Shown here piece by piece: positions 26,416 through 35,277 of a stretch of DNA of 56,373 nt. Source of the stretch: Pseudomonadota bacterium (lineage in GTDB: Bacteria > Pseudomonadota > Alphaproteobacteria > Sphingomonadales > Sphingomonadaceae); NCBI GenBank assembly GCA_023417515.1, contig JAEZFL010000035.1, positions 1 through 56,373 on the forward strand, given 5' to 3'. The notes beneath the pieces were generated by a model. It saw only the letters and a list, made by a program, of their open reading frames with translations. It searched no databases and was not told the DNA's origin. Position numbers and translations under genes: made by a program. How positions within the stretch are numbered: the first letter of the stretch is position 1; each line of letters opens with the position of its first letter.

Positions 26416-28161
26416 ATGAGCGACCCGGTCAGGGAAGCACGGGAGGCGCGCAAGCGCGGCGACCTGTTCGGCGCCTACGACATCGCGGCCCGAGCGATCG
26501 CGGACGGCGACCCCGGCGAGGACCTCAAGCACGAGCAGGCGCTGGCGCTGGCGCGCATGGGCGACACCGAGCGGGCGCTGGCGCTCTATCACGCGCATGG
26601 CCTCGATCGCAGCGACGATCCCGACAAGCGGGCGCTGGGCGCGCGGCTGCTCAAGGACCGCGGCATCGAGACCCAGTCCCAGGAGGAACTCGCCAAGGCG
26701 TTCGACGGCTACCGCCGCCTCTTCGAGGAGAGCAAGCGGCAGGATTCCTATGTCGGCATCAACGCGGCCTCGCTGGCGCTGCTCACCGGCCGGACCGAGG
26801 CGGCGCGCAGCCTTGCCGAGGAAATCCTGAAGCTGGCGAAGGTCGCGCGGCCCGCCGATTATTATTGCGGCGCCACCCGCGGCGAGGCGCTTCTGATCCT
26901 CGGCGAGGTCGCCGGCGCGGCCGAGGCGCTGAGCCAGGCGGTCAAGCTTCCCGACGCCAATTTCGGCGACCAGGCCGGCACGCTTCGTCAATTGAGGCTC
27001 GTCGCCGAGGCCGCCGGCATTGCGGCTGCCGACCGCGACTCGCTTCTCGATACGATCCGGCCGCCGTCCGCCTTCCATTATGTCGGCCACATCTTCATGG
27101 CGGACGAGGCGACGGAGCAGCGTCTCAAGGACCGGATCGCCGGCATCCTCGACGAGCGCAAGGCCGCGTCCGCGTTCGGCTCGGCCGCCGCCGGAGCCGA
27201 CATTCTGGTTGCCGAGACCGTGCTCGAGCGCGGCGGCGAGCTCCATATCGTGCTGCCCTGCGCAACCGCCGACTTCATCGCCCAGTCGGTGCGCCCCGCC
27301 GGCGAAGCCTGGGTGGCGCGGTTCGAACGGGTGCTCGCCGGGGCCCGGCGAGTCAGCTTCGCCACCGAGATGGAGTTCGTCAACGATCCGTCGCTATTCG
27401 CTTATGGCGCGGCGGTCGCGATGGGCATGGCGCGGCTGCGCGCCCAGCACCTCGCCAGCCAATGCTTCCAGCTCGCATTGTGGGACGGGACGCCCGGTGG
27501 CGCGGTCGGCACCGCCGCCGACGTCCGGCTGTGGCGCGACCAGGGGGGCGAGACGGTCGTCGTTCCGCCGGAGGGGGTGGATCGCGACTATCCCCGCCCT
27601 GCCGCGGGCGCACCGCCGCCCTTCCCGCGCCGCCTCGCCGCCATCCTGTTCACCGATTATGCCGGTTATTCGAAGCTGACCGAGTCGACGCTTCCCGCCT
27701 TCGACCGGGAAGTGATGGCCCGCATCTCCGACGTGCTCGCCGCCCATGACGGCTCCGTCCTCGCCACCAACACGTGGGGCGACGCGCTCCATGCCGTCGT
27801 CGACGGCGCGGCGTCGGGCGCCGAAGTCGCGCTCGACCTCCAGGATGCGCTGCTCGAGGTCGACCCGGCGGCGCTCGGCCTGGCCGCGGACCAGGGCGGC
27901 ATGCGCATCGCCGTCCATTTCGGCTCGGTCTACGAAACCGTGGACCGGGTCACCGGCCGCCCCAATTTCCAGGGCACCGAGGTGTCCCGCGCCGCGCGGA
28001 TCGAGCCGGTGACTCCGCCCGACACCGTCTATGTCACCGAATCGCTCGCGGCGATGCTGGCCCTGCACGCGCCCGAGCGCTTTCGCTGCCGCTATGTCGG
28101 GCGCATCGACCTTGCAAAAAAGTGCGGGAAGTTCCCAATGTACCGGCTGACCGCGCGCTAG
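26416..28161 (+). CDS. TPR / SLOG-like / class III nucleotide cyclase protein
   Basis: A 581-residue protein with three regions. Residues 1-190 are helical TPR-like repeats of the kind annotated as TRAFs-binding/DUF4071. About 215-330 is an alpha/beta domain with 'GHIFMADEATEQRL' and 'GSAAAGADILVAETVLERGG', resembling SLOG-type nucleotide-binding domains. About 400-581 is a class III adenylate/guanylate cyclase domain ('RRLAAILFTDYAGYSKLTE'), with metal Asp residues in 'LFTDY' and 'TWGDALHAV' and 'GTEVSRAARIEPVTPP' near the C-terminus. The usual Asn of 'VNxAAR' is Ser, as in this subgroup. The ATG at 26416 follows GAGGGG. It lies 72 nt upstream of a TIR gene. Product nucleotide unknown. Confidence 0.82.
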   Translation: MSDPVREAREARKRGDLFGAYDIAARAIADGDPGEDLKHEQALALARMGDTERALALYHAHGLDRSDDPDKRALGARLLKDRGIETQSQEELAKAFDGYRRLFEESKRQDSYVGINAASLALLTGRTEAARSLAEEILKLAKVARPADYYCGATRGEALLILGEVAGAAEALSQAVKLPDANFGDQAGTLRQLRLVAEAAGIAAADRDSLLDTIRPPSAFHYVGHIFMADEATEQRLKDRIAGILDERKAASAFGSAAAGADILVAETVLERGGELHIVLPCATADFIAQSVRPAGEAWVARFERVLAGARRVSFATEMEFVNDPSLFAYGAAVAMGMARLRAQHLASQCFQLALWDGTPGGAVGTAADVRLWRDQGGETVVVPPEGVDRDYPRPAAGAPPPFPRRLAAILFTDYAGYSKLTESTLPAFDREVMARISDVLAAHDGSVLATNTWGDALHAVVDGAASGAEVALDLQDALLEVDPAALGLAADQGGMRIAVHFGSVYETVDRVTGRPNFQGTEVSRAARIEPVTPPDTVYVTESLAAMLALHAPERFRCRYVGRIDLAKKCGKFPMYRLTAR

Positions 28162-28174
28162 AGCAGATATCTGA

Positions 28175-28221
28175 GACCCGGATTCACGTTTCAGGCTGAA
28201 TGGCCTAAAACGATTCGGGTC
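28175..28221. repeat. Imperfect inverted repeat between cyclase and TIR genes
   Basis: The outer arms GACCCG/CGGGTC are perfect. Inner arms 'GATTCACGTTTCAGGC' and 'GCCTAAAACGATT' pair imperfectly with small bulges, leaving a loop of about 7 nt. It may be a weak attenuator, a regulator site or a small mobile repeat. No T-run follows. Confidence 0.55.
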
Positions 28222-28233
28222 CAAGGGGAGACG

Positions 28234-29268
28234 ATGATGGCCACGACAGGCGATGGCACCAGCTCGTTCGGGGAGGGGATGGTGAGCAAGGACAAGTCGC
28301 CGATGCTGTTCGTCAGCCACCATTCGTCCAAGCTCGAGGTGGCCGAGCATGTCGAGCGAGCCTTGAACGTCAAGGGCGTGCGCTGCTGGATCGCGCCGCG
28401 CGACGTCGAGCCGGGCGCATCCTTCGCGCGCGCCATTCCTCACGCGATCGGCGAATCGAGCGCGGTGCTGCTGCTGTTCTGCTCCAATTCGGCGAAGAGC
28501 CGCCATGTCGAGCGCGAGCTGATCCTGGCCGACCAACTCGGCAAGGCGATCATCCCGCTTCGGCTGGAGCGGATCGACCCGGGCGAGTTGAGCTATCACC
28601 TCGCCGCGTCGCAATGGATCGACTGGCTGGAGCAGCGCGACGAGGCGATCGACCGGATCGCGCTCAAGGCGCGCGACCTTCAGGTCCAGGCTCAGAACGG
28701 CACGCCCAAGACCGGGACCGTGTCGATCGATGAGCTGGAGACCAAGGCCCCGGTCGATATCGCCAAGGCCAAAGGCCCGCCGCCCCCGCCGCCCGCCGCG
28801 CCGCCGCCACCACCACCGGTTTCGCTCGACCGGCCCGACCGCGCGCAGCCATCCGGTAGCGACGTGCCAGGCAGCGCCGGCTCAGACACCGGCGCTCCGC
28901 CGCACGAGCCCTGGCCCGCCGAGCCGCGCAAGTCGGGCAAGCTGCCCCTCTTCCTGGCATTGGGCGGTCTCGGCGCGGTGCTGCTGATCGCGCTGGTCTA
29001 TTTCGCAGTGTCGATGCGGGCGCCCGCCGCCGTCACCGAGACCTGGTTCGCCGGCCTGTGGAGCTACGATGAGGATTGCAGCCAGCAGATCCGGTTCGAT
29101 CCCAATGGCGAATTCGTCACCGCGTCCGGCGAACAAGGCACGTGGTCGATCGAAGGCGGGCGAACGCTGGTCGCGGAGCTTGACGACGAGGTCACCCGGT
29201 CAACTCTGACCAGAATCGGGCGTGACGAGGTCCGCACCGGCGACGGCTCGATGTTCCGCTGCGAATGA
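28234..29268 (+). CDS. TIR-domain protein with transmembrane helix and extracytoplasmic tail
   Basis: A 344-residue protein. A TIR domain spans about 22-150 ('PMLFVSHHSSKLEVAEHV', 'VRCWIAPRDVEPG', 'SRHVERELILAD'; Glu95 is the candidate catalytic Glu). A Pro-rich linker (about 180-235, with runs of six and seven prolines) leads to a single membrane helix (238-261). The 83-residue C-terminal part would face the periplasm ('LWSYDEDCSQQIRFDPNGEF', 'GTWSIEGGRTL') and has Cys282 and Cys343, possibly a disulfide. The ATG at 28234 follows AAGGGGAG. It forms a likely operon with the upstream cyclase. Inferred role: membrane receptor coupling an envelope signal to the TIR domain. Confidence 0.82.
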   Translation: MMATTGDGTSSFGEGMVSKDKSPMLFVSHHSSKLEVAEHVERALNVKGVRCWIAPRDVEPGASFARAIPHAIGESSAVLLLFCSNSAKSRHVERELILADQLGKAIIPLRLERIDPGELSYHLAASQWIDWLEQRDEAIDRIALKARDLQVQAQNGTPKTGTVSIDELETKAPVDIAKAKGPPPPPPAAPPPPPPVSLDRPDRAQPSGSDVPGSAGSDTGAPPHEPWPAEPRKSGKLPLFLALGGLGAVLLIALVYFAVSMRAPAAVTETWFAGLWSYDEDCSQQIRFDPNGEFVTASGEQGTWSIEGGRTLVAELDDEVTRSTLTRIGRDEVRTGDGSMFRCE

Positions 29269-29289
29269 CGGCGGCGGCCGTCTGATCCC

Positions 29290-29502
29290 TCAATGGAGGA
29301 TGGCGTCCATCGGCTCTTCGCCGAGCACCTCGATCAGCCGCTGGATCTGCCGCCACCGGCAATAATGGATGACGTTGCCGAGGTCGCGGCTGCGGCTTGC
29401 GCGCGCCGCGGCCTCTTCGGCCGCATAGCCGCCGAACCGCTCGATCAGCTCGGCCGCCTCGGCGGCGGCGGCGGCGTCGGGCAGGTGGACGTGAAGGTGC
29501 AA
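29290..29502 (-). CDS. Small conserved-looking hypothetical protein (70 aa)
   Basis: The product is rich in His at the N-terminus (HLHVHLPDA), then a helical Ala/Glu stretch, and ends 'GNVIHYCRWRQIQRLIEVLG'. The Trp/Arg-rich end reads like a genuine small sphingomonad protein. The start is TTG at 29502 with a weak AGG upstream; no ATG is available in frame. Function unknown. Confidence 0.55.
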   Translation of the reverse strand: MHLHVHLPDAAAAAEAAELIERFGGYAAEEAAARASRSRDLGNVIHYCRWRQIQRLIEVLGEEPMDAILH

Positions 29503-29641
29503 GACGCGAATACCTGTACGGGTGAAGCTGCCTCGACATAGGCGACTTGGGGCTTACGAAGTGCCGCACAGCCATGTTCAACAAGTTGTTGAGCATATTC
29601 CGGCGCTGGAAAGAGGGCCTCGGCGCTGCCATAGGGCGGCC

Positions 29642-29818
29642 ATGACCGAACCCGATCCGCGTCGGAGCAGTGCCGCCGGCGGCTCCCTTCTCGCTTTTGC
29701 CATCGTCACCGGCGCCGCAGTCGGAGTCGCCATGGGTCAGCCGACCATCGGCGCGATCGCCGGGCTTGCCGCCGGGCTCTTGCTCGTCCTCATCGTCTGG
29801 CTGGCGGGCCGCCGCTGA
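29642..29818 (+). CDS. Small two-helix membrane protein (58 aa)
   Basis: MTEPDPRRSS is followed by two hydrophobic helices separated by a Gly/Pro turn ('GSLLAFAIVTGAAVGVAMGQ' and 'AGLAAGLLLVLIVWLAG'), ending in two Arg. The pattern is typical of real small inner-membrane proteins. The longer frame from 29522 lacks the sense of this start. Function unknown. Confidence 0.6.
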   Translation: MTEPDPRRSSAAGGSLLAFAIVTGAAVGVAMGQPTIGAIAGLAAGLLLVLIVWLAGRR

Positions 29819-29975
29819 GAATCCCGCTTCCCCGGCCCCTGAAACGCCTTGCCCGGCGCGCGCTGCTCGGTATCCGCCGCGACCCCGCAACCGGTCACCT
29901 TCATGACCCCGTCGACGGCAACCGGTTCAGGACGCGCGCGGGTGACGGCCTTGCTCGAGCGCGCTGGCTTCGCGA

Positions 29976-31016
29976 TCAGGCCGCTTCCCCGTGACTGGCT
30001 GTTGGCCGAGCGCCCGGCCGAGGCTGCCATTCGATGATCTCGGCCGTGCCGAGCCGGCGCCGCGCGCCGCGATTGCGCAGCACCAGCAGTCGGCGCATCG
30101 CCGAGCGCAAGGCTCGCGGGCTGATCTCGGCCGCTGCCGCCCAAGCGAGAAGCATGGCGCTCCTCCGAAGCGGTCGTAGCCGCCCGGTCCGAATCATCGG
30201 CATCAGCACGCCGGGCCTTCGGCCGGCCCACACCGACGCCGAGCCGCCGGACAGGAAAACGCGCGGATCATGCTTTCCCGGGCCATCGGAGCGCGCGAGC
30301 AGCGGCGCATAATCCTCGCCGCGCCGATATGCGGCAAGGCAGTCGAACATCGTGCCGATCGCCCGGTGAAGGTTGCGCTGCCCGTCCGAGAATCGCGTGC
30401 TCCTACCGGTATGACGGACCGCGACGAGCGGCTCGGTCAGGACCAGCACCGGTCCGACCTCCGCCATGCGCAGGTAGAGGTCGATATCCTCCCACTTCTC
30501 GGCGCCCGAGCGATATCCGCCGATCCGCCCGAAGGCCTGCCTGCGGAACATGATCGAGGGATGCGGAAACGGCGCCATCTCGTTCGGGTAAGCGAGCGAG
30601 ACGTAGCTGGGCGGGCGCACCCGCCGGCCGCGGTCGTCGATCGTCTCGGCAAGGGCGCCGACCAGCACGGCATCGGGCCGGGCCGCGAGCGCGCCCAACT
30701 GCTTGGCGAGCCGCTCCGGCGCGGCGAGGTCGTCGGCGTCCATCCGCGCCACGATCGGCGACCGCGCCTGCGCCACGACGAAATTGGAGCTGCCGACCGG
30801 CCCGAGCCGAACGTCCTCCTCGAACAGGCGAATCCGCGCATCCTGCGCCGCCAGCCGGCGGAGAAGGGCACGCGTTCCGTCCTCCGAAGCGTCGTCGAGA
30901 ATGACGAACTCGAAATCGGCGAAGGTCTGCCCAAGGATGCTGCGCACCGACTGCTCGACCCACGGTTCGACGTTGCGCGCCGGCATCGCGACGCTGAGCT
31001 TCGGCGGACCCGCCAA
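29976..31016 (-). CDS. Family 2 glycosyltransferase, lasso cluster-linked (first of two)
   Basis: A GT-A fold glycosyltransferase of about 346 residues. 'KLSVAMPARNVEPWVEQSV', 'FVILDDASEDGTRALL' and the metal-binding 'IVARMDADDLA' (DxD) identify it, with the acceptor-side 'KWEDIDLYLRMAEVG'. The start is uncertain. TTG at 31016, 2 nt past the stop of the neighbouring glycosyltransferase, gives the normal N-terminus; GTG at 31070 would overlap it by 52 nt. It is the last gene of a minus-strand trio with an ABC exporter and is closely similar in layout to its neighbour, suggesting a tandem duplication. A role in sugar decoration of the lasso peptide is inference; surface polysaccharide synthesis is the alternative. 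Confidence 0.85.
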   Translation of the reverse strand: MAGPPKLSVAMPARNVEPWVEQSVRSILGQTFADFEFVILDDASEDGTRALLRRLAAQDARIRLFEEDVRLGPVGSSNFVVAQARSPIVARMDADDLAAPERLAKQLGALAARPDAVLVGALAETIDDRGRRVRPPSYVSLAYPNEMAPFPHPSIMFRRQAFGRIGGYRSGAEKWEDIDLYLRMAEVGPVLVLTEPLVAVRHTGRSTRFSDGQRNLHRAIGTMFDCLAAYRRGEDYAPLLARSDGPGKHDPRVFLSGGSASVWAGRRPGVLMPMIRTGRLRPLRRSAMLLAWAAAAEISPRALRSAMRRLLVLRNRGARRRLGTAEIIEWQPRPGARPTASHGEAA

Positions 31017-31018
31017 GG

Positions 31019-32050
31019 CTAGCCGAACGCCCGCGCGGAGGCGGTGGGGTCGCGCGGCGCCATCTCCCACTCGACGAACTCGCGACCGACCAGCTTGCGC
31101 TGGGCCCGGGCGTTGCGCGCCTTTCCATAGAGCTGGAGGAGCAAGCGCAGCGAGCGCGGGCTCACCGTCGCCCAGGCGACGAAGACGAGCGCCTGGGCCG
31201 TTACGAAATCCGGTCGCAGGTCAGCGCGGCGCAGCATCCGGCCAAGCATGTGGCTGCGCTTGCCCCCCCACAGGCGCACCCAGGAGCGGGCGACGAAGAT
31301 TCGCGGGTGTATCCGCCCGGTGCTGGGATGGCCGAGCAGCGGCGACCAGTCGCGCCCTTGCCGGTAAAGTGCGGCCGATCGGTACATCACGTCCAGCGCC
31401 TGTTCGTTCCTGTCACCGTGGCGCTCACGAATGCTCACCGGCGAGTGGCGATAGCTCGTCAGCACCGCCGGGATGACCAGGATCCGGCCCTGCTCCGCCA
31501 TGCGCCAATAAAGGTCGAGATCCTCCCAGGCGTCGGCATGCGAGCGATAGCCGCCCGTCCGGGAAAAAGCGTCCGCGCGGAACATGATCGACGAATGGAC
31601 GAACGGCGCGAAGGAGGATGGTCGGATCAGGCGGGACAGGTTCGGCGGCTGCACGGTTCGGCCCTGCGCGTCGATGCCGTCGGCGAGCGTTCCGACAAGC
31701 ACCGCATCCGGCCGCCGGTCGAGCAGCTCGACCTGTCGGCGCAGCCGCGACGGATCGTAGATATCGTCGGCATGGGCGATCGCGACGAGCGGCGCTCGCG
31801 CCTGCGATACCACCCAATTGGCGCTGCCGGCGAGGCCGGACTTGGTTTCCCGGCGAAGCAGTCGAATGCGCGGGTCCTCGGCCGCCAGCCGGGCCAGCAC
31901 CTCGCCGGTGCCGTCATCGGACCCGTCGTCGCCGATCACCAGCTCGAAATCGACGAAATCCTGGGCAAGGATGGAGCGAATGCTGGTTTCGACGAAGTCA
32001 CGGCCGTTATGGACCGGAAGCACAACGCTGACGGCGGGTTCCCGGCTCAT
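31019..32050 (-). CDS. Family 2 glycosyltransferase, lasso cluster-linked (second of two)
   Basis: A 343-residue GT-A enzyme with 'AVSVVLPVHNGRDFVETSI', 'ELVIGDDGSDDGTGEVLARL', 'LVAIAHADDIYDPSR' (DxD equivalent A-D-D) and 'AWEDLDLYWRMAEQGRIL'. The ATG at 32050 overlaps the ABC transporter stop (ATGA), so the pair is translationally coupled. The sugar donor and acceptor are unknown. Confidence 0.87.
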   Translation of the reverse strand: MSREPAVSVVLPVHNGRDFVETSIRSILAQDFVDFELVIGDDGSDDGTGEVLARLAAEDPRIRLLRRETKSGLAGSANWVVSQARAPLVAIAHADDIYDPSRLRRQVELLDRRPDAVLVGTLADGIDAQGRTVQPPNLSRLIRPSSFAPFVHSSIMFRADAFSRTGGYRSHADAWEDLDLYWRMAEQGRILVIPAVLTSYRHSPVSIRERHGDRNEQALDVMYRSAALYRQGRDWSPLLGHPSTGRIHPRIFVARSWVRLWGGKRSHMLGRMLRRADLRPDFVTAQALVFVAWATVSPRSLRLLLQLYGKARNARAQRKLVGREFVEWEMAPRDPTASARAFG

Positions 32051-33768
32051 GCGCGGAGCGCCGCGGCCGGCTCCTCGACGGGCTGGAGGCCGAGCACCCG
32101 ATCGCACAGCGCCAATACCGAAGGGCGATGCGCGATCATGACCACGGTGACCTGGCTGTAGAGCCGCCGGATCGCCGCCAGCACGGCCGCCTCGGTGGCC
32201 TCGTCCAACGCGTTGGTCGCCTCGTCGAGCACCAGCATTCCCGCTTGCTTGTAGAGTGCGCGGGCGAGTCCGATGCGCTGGCGCTGGCCGCCCGAGAGCT
32301 GGACTCCGCGCTCGCCGACCCGGCTGTCGAGCCCGTCCGGCAGCGACTCGACGAAGCCGTCGAGCTGTGCGGCCCGCACTGCCTGGTCGAGACGGGCGCG
32401 GTCGACGGCGTCAGCATCCTGCCCGAGCGTGATGTTGGCGGCGATGCTGTCGTCGGCGAGATAGATGAATTGCGGGACATGGGCGATATTCGCCTGCCAC
32501 GCTCGCCGCACATCCCGCGTCAATGGCCGGCCGTCGATCAGGATGCGGCCGCAGTCGGGTTCGATCAGGCCCATCAGCAGGTCGGCGAAGGTGCTCTTGC
32601 CGATCCCCGTCGGACCGGCGAGGCCGACCCATTCGCCCGCCGCAATGGTGCAGTCGAAGTCGCGAATGACCGGCCGGTCCGGCCGATAGCCGAAGCTGAG
32701 GCGATCGAAGCGAATCTCCTCGCGAAGCGGCAGCGGTTCCGGCCGCGGCCCGGCCTCCTGCTCGATCGGCAGCTCCATCAGCATGGCAACGTCGTGCAGC
32801 CACTGGTGGTGCGCCGAGATCTGGCTGTAGCCGACCCACACCTGCTGGAGCAGAGGCAGCAGCCGCTGGGCGCCCAGCGCGAGCGCCCCGAGCACCGGAA
32901 TGGCCGCGGCGATGCCGCCGGGACCCCGGCTCACGAGCATCGCGATGCCGGCCATAACGATGACGCCGACCGCTTCGACGGCGAAGCGCGGCGCTTGCGA
33001 CAGGAACACATTCTCCGCCTGGGCGCGGCGATTGCGAACCTCGAACGCGTCATATTTGGCCTGGTGAAGCGCCTGCGAGCCGTCGAGCAGGATGTCGCGG
33101 ATCCCGCCCAGCGCTTCGCGCACGGTGCGCGCACGCGCGGTGATCGAGCCAGCGATGATGCGGCTGTTGGCCTCGAGCCGTTTGCGCACGAGCAGGCTGA
33201 CCGCGGCATAGGCCGAGGCGGTCGTGACCGCTGCGATGCTCGCAGCGACGGCGTCGACGAGCAGCAGGGCGGTCATCACGAACAGCGCCAGAACCACCGC
33301 GACGAAGCCCTGGATCGCCGGCTGGAGGAGCGTCGCCACCAACCGCTCGACCTTCTCCATGCCGGCGAGCATCTCGCTGCTATTGCGATTGAGATAGGCG
33401 AGATAGGGCTGGCGAAGCATCCGACCGAACACCAGCCCGGCAAGCTCGCGGCCATAGCCCATGGTGAATTTCTGCTGTCGCCACAGTAGGGTCAGGCGCA
33501 GCACCGCCAGCAGCAGCGCCGCCCCGGCGAGAAGCAATGCGGCGCTGGCGATCGGCGGGCCGAGCGAGGCGAGCAAGGCGCGCACGTTGTCGGGCAGCGC
33601 CGCCCCGGTCGGATCGGCGAGCAAGGCGAGGAACGGCAGAGTCGCTCCGATCGCGAACGCCTCCGCCGCAGCGCACAGAGCCGTGGCGATCAGCAGCAGG
33701 ATGAGATGCCGGCGCCGGGCCGGGCTCATCGCCGCATAGAGTTTTGCGAAAAGGGCCCGCCGGGTCAT
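32047..33768 (-). CDS. ABC exporter (fused permease/ATPase), probable lasso peptide exporter
   Basis: A 573-residue type IV exporter half-transporter. Six membrane helices occupy about residues 20-300. The NBD has Walker A 'GLAGPTGIGKST', signature 'LSGGQRQRIGLARAL', Walker B 'MLVLDEATNALD' and the switch His in 'VVMIAHRPSV'. There is no C39 peptidase domain, consistent with lasso peptides, whose leader is cut by B2. The ATG at 33768 (MTRRALFAKLYAAM) is preferred over the longer frame from 33939, which enters the divergent B2 gene. PglK-like flippases of sugar lipids have similar architecture, and two glycosyltransferases follow, so a polysaccharide role is not excluded. Confidence 0.85.
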   Translation of the reverse strand: MTRRALFAKLYAAMSPARRRHLILLLIATALCAAAEAFAIGATLPFLALLADPTGAALPDNVRALLASLGPPIASAALLLAGAALLLAVLRLTLLWRQQKFTMGYGRELAGLVFGRMLRQPYLAYLNRNSSEMLAGMEKVERLVATLLQPAIQGFVAVVLALFVMTALLLVDAVAASIAAVTTASAYAAVSLLVRKRLEANSRIIAGSITARARTVREALGGIRDILLDGSQALHQAKYDAFEVRNRRAQAENVFLSQAPRFAVEAVGVIVMAGIAMLVSRGPGGIAAAIPVLGALALGAQRLLPLLQQVWVGYSQISAHHQWLHDVAMLMELPIEQEAGPRPEPLPLREEIRFDRLSFGYRPDRPVIRDFDCTIAAGEWVGLAGPTGIGKSTFADLLMGLIEPDCGRILIDGRPLTRDVRRAWQANIAHVPQFIYLADDSIAANITLGQDADAVDRARLDQAVRAAQLDGFVESLPDGLDSRVGERGVQLSGGQRQRIGLARALYKQAGMLVLDEATNALDEATEAAVLAAIRRLYSQVTVVMIAHRPSVLALCDRVLGLQPVEEPAAALRA

Positions 33769-33854
33769 TGCCGCGGACACTAGGGGCGTGGCGGCGCGTC
33801 GCCAAGCATGGCTCTGCACGTTGCGCCGCCGCGCAGAAGGATTAAGCTTCACCA

Positions 33855-34295
33855 ATGACCTCTTCGGCACCGCCCTTGCGCGCCCCCCGAGGCCGCGCAA
33901 TCGCCAATCGGCTGCTGGTGCTCGAGGCGATGGCGGCACTCCTGCCGGCCGCGCTAGCCGTGCGCTTCATGCCGTTCGCGCGGGTGATGGAAGCGGGCCG
34001 ACCGGTGCGGTGGCGGCGCGGCGCCGTAGACCCGCGGCGGCTCGCGCGCATGGTCGAGATCGCCCGACGCAAGGTGCCGTGGCGCGCCAAATGCTTCGAA
34101 TCCGCTCTGTGCCTGCGCGCGATGCTGCGCCGCCGTGGCGTTGCCTCGACACTTCATTACGGCATCGGCGCGGAGGAAGACGGCGCGCTCAACGCCCATG
34201 TCTGGCTGAGCGTCGGCGGCGACGTGCTGATCGGCGGCGAGAATGTCGCGCAATTCGCCTGCGTCGCGACCTTCTCGAACGAGTCCTGCGCTTGA
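33855..34295 (+). CDS. Lasso peptide B2 protein (transglutaminase-like leader peptidase)
   Basis: A 146-residue protein of the lasso B2 family, a cysteine protease that removes the leader peptide. The catalytic Cys80 lies in 'RAKCFESALCLRAMLRRRGV' and His115 in 'LNAHVWLSVGGDVLIGG', with the Asp probably Asp123. It starts at ATG 33855, 86 nt divergent from the exporter. Its stop overlaps the TTG start of the kinase gene (TTGA). B1 and B2 are separate genes here, as in most non-fused lasso clusters. Confidence 0.92.
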   Translation: MTSSAPPLRAPRGRAIANRLLVLEAMAALLPAALAVRFMPFARVMEAGRPVRWRRGAVDPRRLARMVEIARRKVPWRAKCFESALCLRAMLRRRGVASTLHYGIGAEEDGALNAHVWLSVGGDVLIGGENVAQFACVATFSNESCA

Positions 34296-35206
34296 CGCCG
34301 GCCTCGCCGCGCGCCCTGTTCGGGCTCGCCGTCCAGTCAGACCTGCCGCTTCCCGGCCTGCCGAGCGCCGACGGCGGCGCACCGCTGGTCGTCGTCCGCT
34401 ACGGCTCGATCCCTCCCCAGGAGGGCCATCGACTGGCCGTTGATGGGGGCGGCCTGTCGCTTCAGGTTCCCGACGTCGGCCGCTTCCTTATCAGCGGCGG
34501 CGACAGCATCGTCGTCGATCCCGCTCCCGGCGCTGGCGAGCGCGAGCTGCGAGTCTATCTGCTCGGGTCCGCGTTCGGAGCCTTGCTCCACCAGCGCGGC
34601 CTGCTGCCGCTCCACGCGAATTGCGTCGAGATCGCCGGCCGCGCCGTCGCCTTCCTCGGCCGCTCCGGCGCCGGCAAGTCGACTCTGGCCCACTGGTTCC
34701 AGCACAATGGCCATGCGGTGCTTGCCGACGACGTGACGGCGATCGACCTTGACGGACCTCCGCTGGCGCTGCCCGGAGTGCCGAGGCTCCGCCTCTGGCA
34801 GGACGCGCTGGAGGCGGCCGGGCTCGACCGCAACGTCTATCCGCGTTCGTTCGCGGGCCAGGACAAGTTCGACGTCCCGGCCGCCGCGCGCCGCGGGCAG
34901 CCCCTGCCGCTCGGCGCCTGCTACCTGCTCGCCGAGGTCGCCGACGATGAGCCGCACGGCATCCTCCCGCTCACCGGCCTCGACGCTTCAGAGGCGCTGA
35001 TGGCCAATACCTATCGCGGCGCTTTCATATCCTTGCTCGGCCGCGGCGAGCAGCATCTCCGGTCCTGCGTCGCACTCGCCCGCCAGGTCCCGCTGTTTCG
35101 CGCTGTCCGCCGCTGGGGACGCGACCATTATGACGCGGACGCCGCGCGCCTTCGCGGACATGCCGAATCCCTGCTCGATGCGCCGCCAAGCGCTTTGACG
35201 GCCTAA
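34292..35206 (+). CDS. HPr-kinase-like lasso peptide tailoring kinase
   Basis: A 304-residue protein whose C-terminal half has the HPr kinase fold: 'LLPLHANCVEIAGRAVAFLG', P-loop 'GRSGAGKST' (123-131) and 'HAVLADDVTAI' (Asp146/147). Kinases of this group in lasso clusters (paeninodin-type, and homologues in Sphingobium) phosphorylate the C-terminal Ser of the precursor. The precursor found at 38623 ends in Ser, which fits. The start is TTG at 34292, overlapping the B2 stop; the open frame goes back to 33788 but runs through B2. No HPr or PTS gene is nearby, arguing against a sugar-transport role. Confidence 0.87.
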   Translation: MTPASPRALFGLAVQSDLPLPGLPSADGGAPLVVVRYGSIPPQEGHRLAVDGGGLSLQVPDVGRFLISGGDSIVVDPAPGAGERELRVYLLGSAFGALLHQRGLLPLHANCVEIAGRAVAFLGRSGAGKSTLAHWFQHNGHAVLADDVTAIDLDGPPLALPGVPRLRLWQDALEAAGLDRNVYPRSFAGQDKFDVPAAARRGQPLPLGACYLLAEVADDEPHGILPLTGLDASEALMANTYRGAFISLLGRGEQHLRSCVALARQVPLFRAVRRWGRDHYDADAARLRGHAESLLDAPPSALTA

Positions 35207-35277
35207 TCCGGTTGAACCCCCGGGCCGGGAGCGTGCACAATGACGATCGCGCAAGCGTCTGGAATAGGGGGATCATC

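Noticed and set aside
29849..30037. 62-codon plus-strand frame before the glycosyltransferases
   Set aside because: No ribosome site, no recognisable pattern, and its end overlaps the minus-strand glycosyltransferase.
33788..34291. N-terminal extension of the kinase frame
   Set aside because: It overlaps the B2 gene in another frame and is Arg/Ala-rich. The TTG at 34292 overlapping the B2 stop gives a normal kinase.
34292..35206. Kinase gene as a true HPr kinase of a PTS system
   Set aside because: No HPr, EI or EII gene is nearby, and it sits between lasso B2 and B1 genes with overlapping codons.
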